Assembly: GCA_003243965.1 (NCBI GenBank)
Contig: QHBO01000028.1
Span: 1 to 34,223, forward strand
DNA length: 34,223 nucleotides
Source of the DNA: Chloroflexota bacterium
GTDB lineage: Bacteria > Chloroflexota > Limnocylindria > QHBO01
Direction of reading: 5' to 3'
Shown here one piece after another: positions 11,016 to 19,385 of the stretch. A program made the translations under genes and the position numbers. Position 1 is the stretch's first letter. Every line of letters starts with the position of its first letter. The notes under the pieces were generated by a model, which ran no database searches, was not told the origin of the DNA, and saw only the letters and a program-made list of their open reading frames with translations.

Positions 11016-12104
11016 ATGCGCCGGCTTCGTCTCGGGCTGCCCGCGCGACTGGGCCTCCATCTCCTGTCCCTCGTCCCCGAGCTGCTGATCGCCACCGGGC
11101 CGTTCGTGATCCAGAGCGTGACGACCCAGTCTGGGCGGGCGCGATTCCGCATGCCCGACTTCTTCTACGGCGGGCAGGCATTGATCGAGGGGGTCATGAT
11201 GCGCGGCCGCACGACGGTGGCGATGAGCGTGCGACCGTCGGATGGGGTGATCCGCACCTTCTCCGAACCGCTTCCGGCGGCGCTGACCCACAGTCGCCTG
11301 GTGCGCATCCCCTTCGTGCGCGGCGTGTTCGTGCTGTACGAGACGCTCGTGATCGGGACTCGGATGCTGATGCGCTCGGCGGCCATCGCCGCGGAGGGAG
11401 TCGACGTTCAGATCAGCCGCGGCATGCTGGCCGTGACCATGGTCTTCTCGCTCGGCTTCGCGGTGGCCCTCTTCTTCGTCCTGCCGCTCGTGCTGTCGTC
11501 ACTGGCCAGCGGGCGAGGGAACGCCGACTGGCTGGCCAACGTGATCGAGGGCGGCATTCGACTGGTGCTGTTCATCGCGTACATCGCCGCCATCGGCCTG
11601 ATGCCCGACGTGAAGCGGGTCTTCGCGTACCACGGCGCCGAGCACAAGGCGATCAGCACCCACGAGGCACGCGAGCCGCTGACGCCGGCATCGGTCGACC
11701 GATTCAGCACCGCGCACACGCGTTGCGGCACGACGTTCATCCTGATCGTGGTGGTGATCAGCATCTTCTTCTTCGGTCTGGTGCCGCGACAGGGCGTGCC
11801 GCTGGTCCTTCTGTTCGCGTCACGCATCGTGCTCATCCCGGTGATCGCGGCGGCCGCCTATGAACTCGTGCGCTTCGGCGCCTCGCACTACGGCAGCCGG
11901 CTGGTGCGGGCCCTGTACGCTCCGGGCCTATGGCTGCAGTCGCTCACCACTCGCGCCCCGGACCACTCGATGCTGGAGGTCAGCATCTCGTCCCTGGAGT
12001 CGTGTCTGGCCGCCGACCGCGCCGCTGGCGGAGGGCCCGCCACGGAGATCGGAACCGCCCCGGAGGTCGCGGTCGTGGATCCGACCATCGGCATCGTTTC
12101 CTGA
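11016..12104 (+). CDS. DUF1385 (YqhQ-like) membrane protein
   Basis: This is an integral membrane protein of the DUF1385 family (B. subtilis YqhQ), whose biochemical role is unknown. The family signature FYGGQALIEGVMMRGRTTVAMSVR is followed by three to four membrane helices (for example MLAVTMVFSLGFAVALFFVLPLVL) and the metal-ligand-like core YHGAEHKAISTHEA, then TRCGTTFILIVVVISIFFF. From ATG 11016 the protein has 362 residues. ATG 11151 would give 317, closer to the usual length, with YGGQ near the N-terminus. I chose 11016 because the extra 45 codons have coding-like GC3 and start 13 bases after rpmE. The choice is uncertain. Confidence 0.88.
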   Translation: MRRLRLGLPARLGLHLLSLVPELLIATGPFVIQSVTTQSGRARFRMPDFFYGGQALIEGVMMRGRTTVAMSVRPSDGVIRTFSEPLPAALTHSRLVRIPFVRGVFVLYETLVIGTRMLMRSAAIAAEGVDVQISRGMLAVTMVFSLGFAVALFFVLPLVLSSLASGRGNADWLANVIEGGIRLVLFIAYIAAIGLMPDVKRVFAYHGAEHKAISTHEAREPLTPASVDRFSTAHTRCGTTFILIVVVISIFFFGLVPRQGVPLVLLFASRIVLIPVIAAAAYELVRFGASHYGSRLVRALYAPGLWLQSLTTRAPDHSMLEVSISSLESCLAADRAAGGGPATEIGTAPEVAVVDPTIGIVS

Positions 12105-12114
12105 GGGACGAGCG

Positions 12115-13194
12115 ATGATCGATCGCCTGCTGGAGATCGAGGCGCGCTACGAAGAGGTCGCCCGGCTGCTCTCAGGCCCCGAGGCCGCCGCGGACCCGTC
12201 GAACCGGGAGCGGTACGGCCGCGAGCTTGCCCGGCTGCAGCCGATCGTCGCGGCATCCCGCGCGTGGCGTGCGACGCGGGACGAGCTGGAGGCGACCCGG
12301 ACCATGCTCCACGACGCGGACGAGGCGATGCGCTCCCTGGCGCGCGACGAGCTGGAGCGGTTGGAGGGACGGCTCGCCGAGCTCGACACCGAGCTGAAGA
12401 CGCTCCTGGTGCCGAGCGACCCGAATGACGAGCGTGACGTCATCCTGGAGATTCGGGCCGGCGCCGGTGGCGAGGAGGCATCGCTGTTCGCGGCCGACCT
12501 GCTGCGCATGTACCTGCGCTACGCGGACCGGCACCACTGGCGCGTGGAGCTGCTGTCGACCAGCGAGAGCGCGGCGGGCGGCATGAAGGAGGTGATCGCC
12601 GAGATCGCCGGCGATCATGCCTTCTCCCGGCTGAAGTTCGAGAGCGGCGTGCACCGCGTCCAGCGGGTGCCGAGCACCGAGGCGAGCGGCCGGATCCACA
12701 CCTCGACCGTGACCGTCAGCGTGCTGCCGGAGGCCGATGAGGTCGACCTGGTGATCCCCGACAAGGATCTGCGGATCGACGTCTACCGATCCAGCGGCCC
12801 GGGCGGCCAGAGCGTCAACACCACGGACTCAGCGGTACGCGTCACGCACCTACCGACCGGGCTGATGGTCGCCATCCAGGACGAAAAGAGCCAGCACAAG
12901 AACAAGGCCAAGGCGCTCGCCATCCTCCGCGCGCGCCTCCTGGAGCTGGAGCAGCAGCGGCAGGCCGAGGAGCGGGGCGACGTGCGCCGCTCGCAGGTCG
13001 GAACGGGCGAGCGGGCGGAGAAGATCCGGACCTACAACTTCCCCGACGATCGCGTCACCGACCACCGCATCGGGCTCACGGTCCATAACCTGCCGGGGCT
13101 GCTGGAGGGCGATCTCGACCGCGTGGTCGAGCCGCTTGCCGAGCGAGAGCAGGCCGAGCGCCTGGCCGGGATCGGCGCCGATGCCTCCAGCTGA
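12115..13194 (+). CDS. prfA: Peptide chain release factor 1
   Basis: RF1 recognises UAA and UAG stop codons and triggers peptidyl-tRNA hydrolysis. The 359 residues contain the codon-recognition PxT motif as PST at 186-188 in HRVQRVPSTEASGRIHTS, which identifies RF1 rather than RF2 (SPF). The GGQ motif is at 230-232 in SSGPGGQSVNTTDSAVR. No frameshift site is present, as expected for RF1. ATG 12115 follows the DUF1385 stop by ten bases with GAGGGACGAG before it. The downstream gene prmC, which methylates the GGQ glutamine, overlaps its 3' end by 14 bases. Confidence 0.98.
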   Translation: MIDRLLEIEARYEEVARLLSGPEAAADPSNRERYGRELARLQPIVAASRAWRATRDELEATRTMLHDADEAMRSLARDELERLEGRLAELDTELKTLLVPSDPNDERDVILEIRAGAGGEEASLFAADLLRMYLRYADRHHWRVELLSTSESAAGGMKEVIAEIAGDHAFSRLKFESGVHRVQRVPSTEASGRIHTSTVTVSVLPEADEVDLVIPDKDLRIDVYRSSGPGGQSVNTTDSAVRVTHLPTGLMVAIQDEKSQHKNKAKALAILRARLLELEQQRQAEERGDVRRSQVGTGERAEKIRTYNFPDDRVTDHRIGLTVHNLPGLLEGDLDRVVEPLAEREQAERLAGIGADASS

Positions 13195-14089
13195 AGCGCT
13201 TCGATCGGCTGACCGCCTGGTGGCCGATGCGGCCGCGCGGCTGCGGGACATCGGATCGCCCTCCGCCAGGCTTGATGCCGAGCTCCTGGTGAGCCACGCC
13301 TTTGGCCGCGACCGTGCGTGGCTGCATGCCCACCCGGAGGCCACGCTCGACCAGCCGGGCGGCGCGCTGCTGGACGGATGGCTGGCGCGTCGTGCCGCGG
13401 GTGAGCCGGTGGCCTACATCCGAGGCTTCAAGGACTGGTTCTCCCTGCGGCTGCGGACCGACCCACGGGCGCTCATCCCTCGTCCCGAGACGGAACTCCT
13501 GGTCGAGGCCGCCATCTCGGAGATCGCGGCACGGCTCGTGCGCGATGCTGAGCCAATCGTTGCGTGGGACGTGGGAACCGGCAGCGGCGCGGTTGCGCTT
13601 GCGGTCGCGCTCCGGTTTCGCGCGGCCCTCACCCTGCGCAGGCTGCGGCTGGTGGCGAGCGACCTCTCCGCCGACGCGCTGGAGCTCGCCGCCGAGAATC
13701 TCGCCGCGAGCCGCGCGGCGGATCTCGTGACGCTGGCCGCGGCCGACCTCCTGGACGGCGCTGGGCGGGACCCGTTGCCACGACCGGGGATCGTAATCGG
13801 GAACCTGCCGTACGTGCGCACCGCCGAGGTGGAGCTCGGCACCGGAAGCCTCGCGTGGGAGCCACGCGGCGCGCTTGACGGGGGAGCGGACGGGCTGGAT
13901 GTCGTCAGGCGATTGCTCGGGCAGCTGCCCGGCGCCCTGGATCGCGACGGCGTCGCGCTCCTTGAGATCGGCGCCGGCCAGGCGGATGCGGTCCGGGCCG
14001 CGGTCGATGAGCTGCCGATGCGGACAGTGGTCACCGCGCTGCCCGACCTTGCCGGCGTCGAGCGCGTCGTGCGCGTGGCTCGCCTGTGA
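13181..14089 (+). CDS. prmC: Release factor glutamine methyltransferase PrmC
   Basis: PrmC uses S-adenosylmethionine to methylate the GGQ glutamine of RF1 and RF2. The 302 residues have an N-terminal helical domain and the family hallmark PVAYIRGFKDWFSLRLRTDPRALIPRPETELLVE. The SAM-binding loop is WDVGTGSGAVALAVAL. The catalytic motif, normally NPPY, reads NLPY (208-211 in VIGNLPYVRTAEV), a variant also familiar from KsgA-type RNA methyltransferases. The position directly after prfA and the IPRPETE box support PrmC anyway. The start ATG 13181 lies inside the end of prfA, and the stop overlaps the next gene as GTGA. Confidence 0.94.
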   Translation: MPPAEALRSADRLVADAAARLRDIGSPSARLDAELLVSHAFGRDRAWLHAHPEATLDQPGGALLDGWLARRAAGEPVAYIRGFKDWFSLRLRTDPRALIPRPETELLVEAAISEIAARLVRDAEPIVAWDVGTGSGAVALAVALRFRAALTLRRLRLVASDLSADALELAAENLAASRAADLVTLAAADLLDGAGRDPLPRPGIVIGNLPYVRTAEVELGTGSLAWEPRGALDGGADGLDVVRRLLGQLPGALDRDGVALLEIGAGQADAVRAAVDELPMRTVVTALPDLAGVERVVRVARL

Positions 14090-14733
14090 CCGATGTGCTG
14101 CAGCCGGACGCGGCCGGGGTCGCCTCGGCGGCGGCGCGGCTGCACGCCGGCGCGCTGGTTGCATTCCCGACAGATACCGTTCACGGCGTCGCCTGCCGGG
14201 CGGATGATCCCGAGGCGCTCTCGCGGCTGTTCGAGCTGAAGGGGCGGCCGCCCGAACGGCGGGTGGCATGGCTGATCGACGACCTGGAGCAGGCGCGTCA
14301 GCTGGGCCTCGCGGTCGACGGGCGCGCCATGGAGTTGGCGGCGCGCTTCTGGCCGGGTGGCCTGACCATCGTGCTGCCGCGTCCCGGCGACAGCGCGGCC
14401 TCCGCGGTGCTCGGAGATCCGTCATTTCCGCCGCCCTCGCCAACGCTCGGCGTCCGGGTGCCCGCCCATCCGATCGCGCGCGCCCTGCTGGCGCGAACCG
14501 GCCCCCTGCCGACCAGCAGCGCGAACCCGCACGGCATGCCGGACTGTCGCTCGACCGATGACATCCTGGTCGCCTTCGCCGGTGCTGACCTGCTCGATGC
14601 GGTGCTCGATGGCACCTCGCCCGGCGCCGCCCCCTCGACGGTGGTCGAGCTGCTCTCGTCTGGTGCGCGCCTGCTGCGCGAGGGGGCCATTCCCCGCCCC
14701 GCGATCGAGGCCGCGCTCGGATCGGTAGACTGA
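14086..14733 (+). CDS. tsaC: L-threonylcarbamoyladenylate synthase (Sua5/YrdC/TsaC)
   Basis: This enzyme makes threonylcarbamoyl-AMP from threonine, bicarbonate and ATP for the t6A37 modification of tRNAs that read ANN codons. The 215 residues match the single-domain YrdC fold: LVAFPTDTVHGVACRADD, the K-x-R-P element in ELKGRPPERRVAWLI, FWPGGLTIVLPRP, LPTSSANPHG and the closing APSTVVEL. The C-terminal Sua5 domain is absent, so it is TsaC-like in size. The start is GTG at 14086, overlapping the prmC stop. Its last codons contain the -10 box of rpiB. The other t6A genes (tsaB, tsaD, tsaE) are not in the window. Confidence 0.94.
   Translation: MTDVLQPDAAGVASAAARLHAGALVAFPTDTVHGVACRADDPEALSRLFELKGRPPERRVAWLIDDLEQARQLGLAVDGRAMELAARFWPGGLTIVLPRPGDSAASAVLGDPSFPPPSPTLGVRVPAHPIARALLARTGPLPTSSANPHGMPDCRSTDDILVAFAGADLLDAVLDGTSPGAAPSTVVELLSSGARLLREGAIPRPAIEAALGSVD
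14726..14731 (+). promoter_or_regulatory. TAGACT -10 box of rpiB, leaderless
   Basis: TAGACT overlaps the TsaC stop codon and ends eight bases before the rpiB ATG at 14740. There is no ribosome-binding site in the gap. A transcript would start at or next to the ATG. No -35 is evident. Confidence 0.45.
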
Positions 14734-14739
14734 GGCCGC

Positions 14740-15201
14740 ATGCGCCTCGCCATCGGCTCCGACCATGCCGGCTTTGCCCTGAAGGGCCAGCTCTGCGCCC
14801 TGCTGGACGAGCTGCGGGTCGAGTACCGCGACTTCGGAACCTACTCGTCCGACGTGGTCGACTATCCTGATTTCATCGCTCCAGTGGCGCGGGCCGTGGC
14901 CCGAGGTGAATACGAGCTCGGCGTCGTGCTCGGCGGAAGCGGGACGGGCGAGGCGATCGTGGCCAACAAGGTGCGCGGCATCCGCTGCGTCGAGGCCGCC
15001 GATCCGGTCACCGCCAGGCTGGGGCGCGAGCACAACGACGCCAATGTGCTGGCCATGGGGGCGCGAATCGTGGGGCTGGAAGTGGCGCGCGCCTCTCTCC
15101 GCGAGTTCCTCTCGGCGCAGTTCCAGGCCGGGCGGCACGTTCCCCGCCTCGAGAAGGTCGCCCGGATCGAAGCCGAGGAGGCCCGTCCGCCCGCCGGCTG
15201 A
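14740..15201 (+). CDS. rpiB: Ribose-5-phosphate isomerase B, actinobacterial-type
   Basis: RpiB interconverts ribose 5-phosphate and ribulose 5-phosphate in the pentose phosphate pathway. The 153 residues start [15 protein letters not shown] and include [16 protein letters not shown]. The active-site loop reads [20 protein letters not shown]. In E. coli RpiB this loop has the catalytic Cys66 (CGTG). Here that position is Gly and a Glu (residue 71) lies in the loop, as in the Mycobacterium tuberculosis enzyme, where Glu75 takes over the role. [12 protein letters not shown] is the second conserved block. The start is ATG 14740, set by the adjacent -10 box. Confidence 0.95.
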   Translation: MRLAIGSDHAGFALKGQLCALLDELRVEYRDFGTYSSDVVDYPDFIAPVARAVARGEYELGVVLGGSGTGEAIVANKVRGIRCVEAADPVTARLGREHNDANVLAMGARIVGLEVARASLREFLSAQFQAGRHVPRLEKVARIEAEEARPPAG

Positions 15202-15238
15202 CCTCCTAAGCCGCATCGGCTCCAGGTCAGCGAGGGTC

Positions 15239-15244
15239 TACACT
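15239..15244 (+). promoter_or_regulatory. TACACT -10 box of glyA
   Basis: TACACT in the 82-base gap between rpiB and glyA predicts a leader of about 33 bases. A GAGGTCAGG ribosome site (from 15270) precedes the ATG at 15284. There is no clear -35. Confidence 0.4.
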
Positions 15245-15283
15245 CGGCACGCAGCCGCACCACCGACGCGAGGTCAGGTTCCG

Positions 15284-16564
15284 ATGGACTTCTGGGCGCC
15301 GCTCGAGACCGAGGATCCGGAGATCTACCAGGTCATCCGCGATGAGGAGGACCGGGCACGCTCCCACCTGGAGCTGATCGCCAGCGAGAATTACCCCAGC
15401 CTCGCGGTCCTGCAGGCGACGGGCAGCATCCTCACCGCCAAGTACGCGGAGGGGTACCCGGGCCGCCGCTACTACGGCGGCTGTGAGGTGGTCGACCGCG
15501 CCGAGAACCTGGCCCGTGATCGCGCCAGGGAGCTGTTTGGAGCGGAGCATGTGAACGTGCAGCCGCATGCCGGCGCGCAGGCCAACATGGCCGTCTTCCA
15601 TGCCCTGCTGGAGCGCGGCGACACGGTCCTCGGGCTCTCGCTCGACCAGGGCGGTCACCTGACCCATGGCTCGCCGGTCAACTTCAGCGGCCAGTACTAC
15701 AACTTCGTCGCCTATCACGTCGATCGTGAGAGCCACCTGATCGACATGGATGAGGTGCGATCGCTGGCGCGCGAGCATCGGCCGAAGCTCATCGTCACCG
15801 GGGCGACCGCCTACCCGCGCCTCTGGGACTTCGCCGCCTTCCGCGACATCGCCGACGAGGTCGGGGCTCTGCTGATGACCGATATGGCCCACTTCGCCGG
15901 CCTCGTGGCGGCCGGCGTCCATCCGTCGCCGGTGCCATACGCGGACGTCGTCACGACGACCACCCACAAGACCCTCCGCGGACCGCGGGGCGGCATGATC
16001 CTCTCGAAGGAGGCGCACGCCAAGGCGATCGACAAGAGCATCTTCCCAGGCATCCAGGGCGGCCCCCTGATGCACGTCATCGCCGCCAAGGCGGTCGCCT
16101 TCCGGGAGGCCGCGACCGATGGCTTCCGGCGTGACATGCAGCAGACCGTGGCGAACGCCCGGGCCCTCGCCTCCGGCCTCGCCGATGCCGGCGCGTCGAT
16201 CATCTCCGGCGGGACCGACAACCACCTGCTGCTCGTCGACGTGCGCCCGCTTGGCGTCAACGGCAAGCAGGCCGATCTTGCTCTCGGCGAGGTCCGCATC
16301 ACCGCGAACAAGAACACGATTCCCTATGACCCCGAGAAGCCGATGATCGGGTCTGGGGTCCGGCTCGGGACGCCGGCAGTCACCTCGCGCGGCATGCGGG
16401 AGGAGGAGATGCGGCAGATCGCCACGCTGATCGTGGAGGGCATCGCCGCCCGGGACGATCCCGACGCGCAGGAAGCGGTTCGCAGCCGCGTGGCCGGAAT
16501 CGTCGATCGGTTCCCCGTCCCCGGGGTGCCCGCCACGCGCTCGACGGCAGGGATCCCCGCCTAG
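15284..16564 (+). CDS. glyA: Serine hydroxymethyltransferase
   Basis: GlyA is a PLP enzyme that converts serine and tetrahydrofolate to glycine and methylene-tetrahydrofolate, the main one-carbon source. The 426 residues contain [30 protein letters not shown], the substrate loop [15 protein letters not shown], the PLP-ring region [16 protein letters not shown] (Asp200, His203), and the Schiff-base lysine in [14 protein letters not shown] (Lys229). Length is typical. It stands between rpiB and the ATP synthase operon, the same place as in Bacillus, but the upp gene that lies there in Bacillus is missing. It likely has its own promoter (TACACT upstream). Confidence 0.98.
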   Translation: MDFWAPLETEDPEIYQVIRDEEDRARSHLELIASENYPSLAVLQATGSILTAKYAEGYPGRRYYGGCEVVDRAENLARDRARELFGAEHVNVQPHAGAQANMAVFHALLERGDTVLGLSLDQGGHLTHGSPVNFSGQYYNFVAYHVDRESHLIDMDEVRSLAREHRPKLIVTGATAYPRLWDFAAFRDIADEVGALLMTDMAHFAGLVAAGVHPSPVPYADVVTTTTHKTLRGPRGGMILSKEAHAKAIDKSIFPGIQGGPLMHVIAAKAVAFREAATDGFRRDMQQTVANARALASGLADAGASIISGGTDNHLLLVDVRPLGVNGKQADLALGEVRITANKNTIPYDPEKPMIGSGVRLGTPAVTSRGMREEEMRQIATLIVEGIAARDDPDAQEAVRSRVAGIVDRFPVPGVPATRSTAGIPA

Positions 16565-16606
16565 CGGGACCCTCGCCCACGAGTCGCGCCGTCCAGGCGC
16601 CTCGGC

Positions 16607-16612
16607 TATACT
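16607..16612 (+). promoter_or_regulatory. TATACT -10 box of the ATP synthase operon
   Basis: TATACT lies 34 bases before the first gene of the atp operon, in the 82-base gap after glyA. It predicts a leader of about 28 bases. No good -35 is visible 16-18 bases upstream. Confidence 0.5.
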
Positions 16613-16646
16613 CCCGCGGTCCGACCGCTGTGAGTCGAACTCTCGC

Positions 16647-16886
16647 ATGACCCAACTGACCAGCACCGGTCTCGTCCGGATCCTCGGCCAGGTGACCGTG
16701 ATCATGGTGATTCCGATCGTGGGTGGGGCGGTCGCCGGAATCATCCTCGATCGTCTTCTGGCGACTGCGCCGCTGTTCGCGTTGGGTGGCTTCGTGGCCG
16801 GCAATCTGATTGCGTTCCTGGGTCTCTGGCTGTACATCCGCACGCACACCCGCGGACCGTCGGCGAGCCAAGACCCAGACCGATGA
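16647..16886 (+). CDS. AtpZ-like small membrane protein 1
   Basis: This is a 79-residue protein with two membrane helices (about 15-36 and 42-64). The first helix ends in GGAVAGIILDRLL (26-38), the G-x3-G-x3-D pattern of AtpZ/AtpI proteins, followed by the short loop ATAPLFALGGFVAGN. AtpI and AtpZ assist c-ring assembly and have been proposed to aid Mg or Ca supply to the ATP synthase. First gene of the atp operon. Its TGA overlaps the next ATG as ATGA. It is related in design to the following gene but not closely alike in sequence. Confidence 0.8.
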   Translation: MTQLTSTGLVRILGQVTVIMVIPIVGGAVAGIILDRLLATAPLFALGGFVAGNLIAFLGLWLYIRTHTRGPSASQDPDR

Positions 16887-17119
16887 GAACCCCGTCCGGC
16901 GGCAACCGGCGAGACGAGGGCTCCTCGGCGAACTGGGGTCTCGCACTGGACCTGGGCGTACGGCTCGGCGTATCGGTGATACTCGGCCTGGGCATCGGCC
17001 TGGTCGTGGACAACTGGCTGCATACGACACCGATCTTCACTCTGATCGGCATGGTGCTTGGCATCGCCGCCGCGATGTACACCATCTGGGATGTGGCACG
17101 CGATTCGATGAGGAGATAG
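16883..17119 (+). CDS. AtpZ-like small membrane protein 2
   Basis: The 78 residues have a polar, basic start and two helices. LGLGIGLVVDNWLHTTPIFTLIGMVLGIAAAMYTIW matches the AtpZ pattern closely: G-x3-G-x3-D, then a TxPxFTLIG loop and a second glycine-rich helix. The usual single atpI or atpZ is represented here by two tandem genes that overlap by four bases, which suggests a 1:1 pair, perhaps a heteromer like the AtpI-AtpZ pair known from alkaliphilic Bacillus. It is followed by atpB after ten bases. Confidence 0.85.
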   Translation: MRTPSGGNRRDEGSSANWGLALDLGVRLGVSVILGLGIGLVVDNWLHTTPIFTLIGMVLGIAAAMYTIWDVARDSMRR

Positions 17120-17129
17120 CGCAAACGAC

Positions 17130-17993
17130 GTGGGCACCTACGGCGCTCTGATCAGCGTCAGCATCAAGGCGGAGACGCTGTTCACCATCGGTCCGCTGCA
17201 GGTGACCAACAGCATGGTCGGCGCGGTGCTGGCCTCGCTGATCCTGCTGGTGGCCGCCTGGTTCTTTGTTGGACGCTCGCAGATGGTGCCGACGCGCGTC
17301 CAGAGCCTCATCGAGCTGCCCATCGACTGGATGACCGGCATCGTGCGGGGATCGACGAGCCAGTGGACATCGTACGTGCCGCTGGTGCTCGGCCTGTTCA
17401 TGCTGATCCTGGTCGCCAACTGGCTCGGGCTGCTGCCGGGTGTCGGCACCATCGGTGCGATTCATCACGTGGAGGGCGGCGGGACCGAGCTCGTGCCGTT
17501 TGTCCGGCCCGCCTCGGCGGACCTCAACTTCACGCTCGGCCTGGCCCTCGTGACCTTCGTCGTGTTCGTCTATTTCGGCGTTCGGACGAACGGCGTCCTC
17601 GGATACCTGAAGGAGCTGATCGGCGAGCCACGCTACATGGCGCCACTGATGTTCCCGATCCACGTGATCAGCGAGCTGAGCCGGCTGATCAGCCTCTCGA
17701 TGCGACTCTTCGGCAATGTCTTCGCCGGGGAGGTGCTGATCGGGACGATGCTGGCGATCACCACGGCGGCGGTCTTCGTGCTGCCGCTCGCGTTCTTCGT
17801 CCCGGCAGTCTTCTACGGCCTGGAGCTGATCTTCGGATTCGTCCAGGCACTCGTCTTCGCGCTGCTGGCGATGACCTATATCACCATGGCCATCGCGGAG
17901 CATGCCCAGCACGGTGAGGAGCACGGCGAGCCATCCGAGGCCACCGGCGGCTCCACCAAAGAGACCCATGCTCCTGTGGAGGGAGCGGCGTAA
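17130..17993 (+). CDS. atpB: ATP synthase Fo subunit a
   Basis: Subunit a forms the two proton half-channels facing the c-ring. The 287 residues carry five to six helices. The essential arginine is Arg192 in ISLSMRLFGNVFAGE, preceded by FPIHVISELSRL and followed by FGFVQALVFALLAMTYITMAIAEHA. The start is GTG at 17130. After the last helix there is a polar tail of about 30 residues with several His and Glu (AQHGEEHGEPSEATGG) that most subunit a proteins lack. Proton rather than sodium use is suggested by subunit c. Confidence 0.96.
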   Translation: MGTYGALISVSIKAETLFTIGPLQVTNSMVGAVLASLILLVAAWFFVGRSQMVPTRVQSLIELPIDWMTGIVRGSTSQWTSYVPLVLGLFMLILVANWLGLLPGVGTIGAIHHVEGGGTELVPFVRPASADLNFTLGLALVTFVVFVYFGVRTNGVLGYLKELIGEPRYMAPLMFPIHVISELSRLISLSMRLFGNVFAGEVLIGTMLAITTAAVFVLPLAFFVPAVFYGLELIFGFVQALVFALLAMTYITMAIAEHAQHGEEHGEPSEATGGSTKETHAPVEGAA

Positions 17994-18003
17994 CTCGTCG
18001 ATC

Positions 18004-18029
18004 GCCCGCGCCGGGTCGTCGACGCGGGC
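18004..18029 (+). promoter_or_regulatory. Hairpin just upstream of atpE
   Basis: A perfect 7-bp stem GCCCGCG/CGCGGGC (18004-18010 with 18023-18029) encloses a 12-base loop in the atpB-atpE spacer. It ends five bases before the atpE ribosome-binding site. It could stabilise the downstream mRNA or keep the site open. This role is inferred. Confidence 0.4.
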
Positions 18030-18033
18030 ACTG

Positions 18034-18040
18034 AAGGAGG
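18034..18040 (+). promoter_or_regulatory. Full-consensus ribosome-binding site of atpE
   Basis: AAGGAGG, eight bases before the GTG at 18049, is the longest anti-16S match I noticed in the window. It fits the need to make many c subunits per complex and supports the GTG start. Confidence 0.75.
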
Positions 18041-18045
18041 AATAG

Positions 18046-18267
<222 letters not shown>

Positions 18268-18279
18268 CGGAGAGCGCGC

Positions 18280-18798
18280 ATGGCGCAGTTCTTCAACGCC
18301 TTTGGCGTCGACGTCTTCAAGCTTGCGTTCCAGATCATCAACTTCCTGCTGCTCCTCTACCTGCTGAACCGGTTCGGGTTCAAGCGGGTCCTCGCCGTCC
18401 TCGACGAGCGCTCGCATCGAATCCAGAAGGGGCTCGAGGACGCGGAGGCGGCGAAGCGGGACCGTGAGCTGGCGCGGGCCGAGCGAGAAGCCGCGCTCGA
18501 CGAGGCCCGCAAGGAAGCGCAGGCGATGGTCGCGCGAGCCAACAAGATGGCCGACGACTCCCGGACCCAGATCCTGGCCGAGGCGCGCACGCAGGCGGAG
18601 CAGGTCAGTGCCAAGGCGCGCGAGGAGATCGCCGCCGAGAAGGACCGGGCGCTGGCCGAGATCCGGACGCAGGTCGCGGACCTGGCCCTGTTCGCCGCCG
18701 GCAAGCTCGTCAAGCACGAGATGGATGAGCCGATGCAGCGGCAGCTCGTCGAGGAGTTCCTCACCGAGGTTCAACCCAGGGCCGGGAGCCGCAGCTGA
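18280..18798 (+). CDS. atpF: ATP synthase subunit b
   Basis: Subunit b is the peripheral stalk that joins subunit a to the F1 head. The 172 residues have one N-terminal helix (about 12-32, VFKLAFQIINFLLLLYLLNRFGF), then FKRVLAVLDERSHRIQKGLEDAE and a long charged coiled coil rich in Ala, Glu and Arg, up to LALFAAGKLVKHEMDEPMQRQLVEEFL. This is the standard layout and length. It lies 12 bases after atpE and three before atpH. There is a single b gene, so the stalk is likely a homodimer. Confidence 0.96.
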   Translation: MAQFFNAFGVDVFKLAFQIINFLLLLYLLNRFGFKRVLAVLDERSHRIQKGLEDAEAAKRDRELARAEREAALDEARKEAQAMVARANKMADDSRTQILAEARTQAEQVSAKAREEIAAEKDRALAEIRTQVADLALFAAGKLVKHEMDEPMQRQLVEEFLTEVQPRAGSRS

Positions 18799-18801
18799 CC
18801 G

Positions 18802-19341
18802 ATGGCGAGGCGCGAAACGGCCGCGCGGCGGTATGCCGAGGCCGCCTTCCAGATCGCCGCGGCGGACGGCGCACTGGACCGATGGGAGCGGGACCTGCCA
18901 ATGCTGGGGGCGGCGCTCGCCGACGAGCAGTTGCGCACCTTCGTCGAGCATCCTGCCGTCGCCTACGCCGAGAAGGAACGCGTGCTGCGGCTGATCGTGC
19001 CCGATGACGTGGGGCGCGAGGCGGTCAGCCTGGTGCTGCTCATGATTCGGCGCGGCCGGCCCGGAGCGATCCCGGCCACGGTCGAGCGGTTCGCCGAGCT
19101 CCTACGCCGCGAACGGGGGATCGTCCGGGCGGAGGTGCGCACCGCCATCGCGCTCGACGATGTCGAGCGCCGCGCGATCACGGAACGGCTGGCGGCGCTG
19201 ACCGAGAAGCGGATCGAGATCCACGAAGTGGTCGACGAGAGCCTCATCGGCGGCATTGCCGTGCGGATCGGCGACCGGTTGTACGACGCAAGCGTCCGTA
19301 GCCGCCTAGAGCGGCTGCGGGCACGCCTGGCAGCCGTCTAG
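18802..19341 (+). CDS. atpH: ATP synthase F1 subunit delta
   Basis: Delta links the peripheral stalk to the top of the alpha3beta3 head. The 179 residues begin [21 protein letters not shown], the typical start, and end with the conserved block [43 protein letters not shown]. The middle contains [19 protein letters not shown], also typical. It begins three bases after atpF, so the two are translationally close. Confidence 0.95.
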   Translation: MARRETAARRYAEAAFQIAAADGALDRWERDLPMLGAALADEQLRTFVEHPAVAYAEKERVLRLIVPDDVGREAVSLVLLMIRRGRPGAIPATVERFAELLRRERGIVRAEVRTAIALDDVERRAITERLAALTEKRIEIHEVVDESLIGGIAVRIGDRLYDASVRSRLERLRARLAAV

Positions 19342-19385
19342 GCCGGCCCGCGCCGAAGCCGCGAGAAGCGAGGAAACGAGGAGAC

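Noticed and set aside
15227-17137. 636-residue minus-strand frame opposite glyA
   Set aside because: It covers glyA and both AtpZ genes on the other strand, and its composition is that of a shadow frame.
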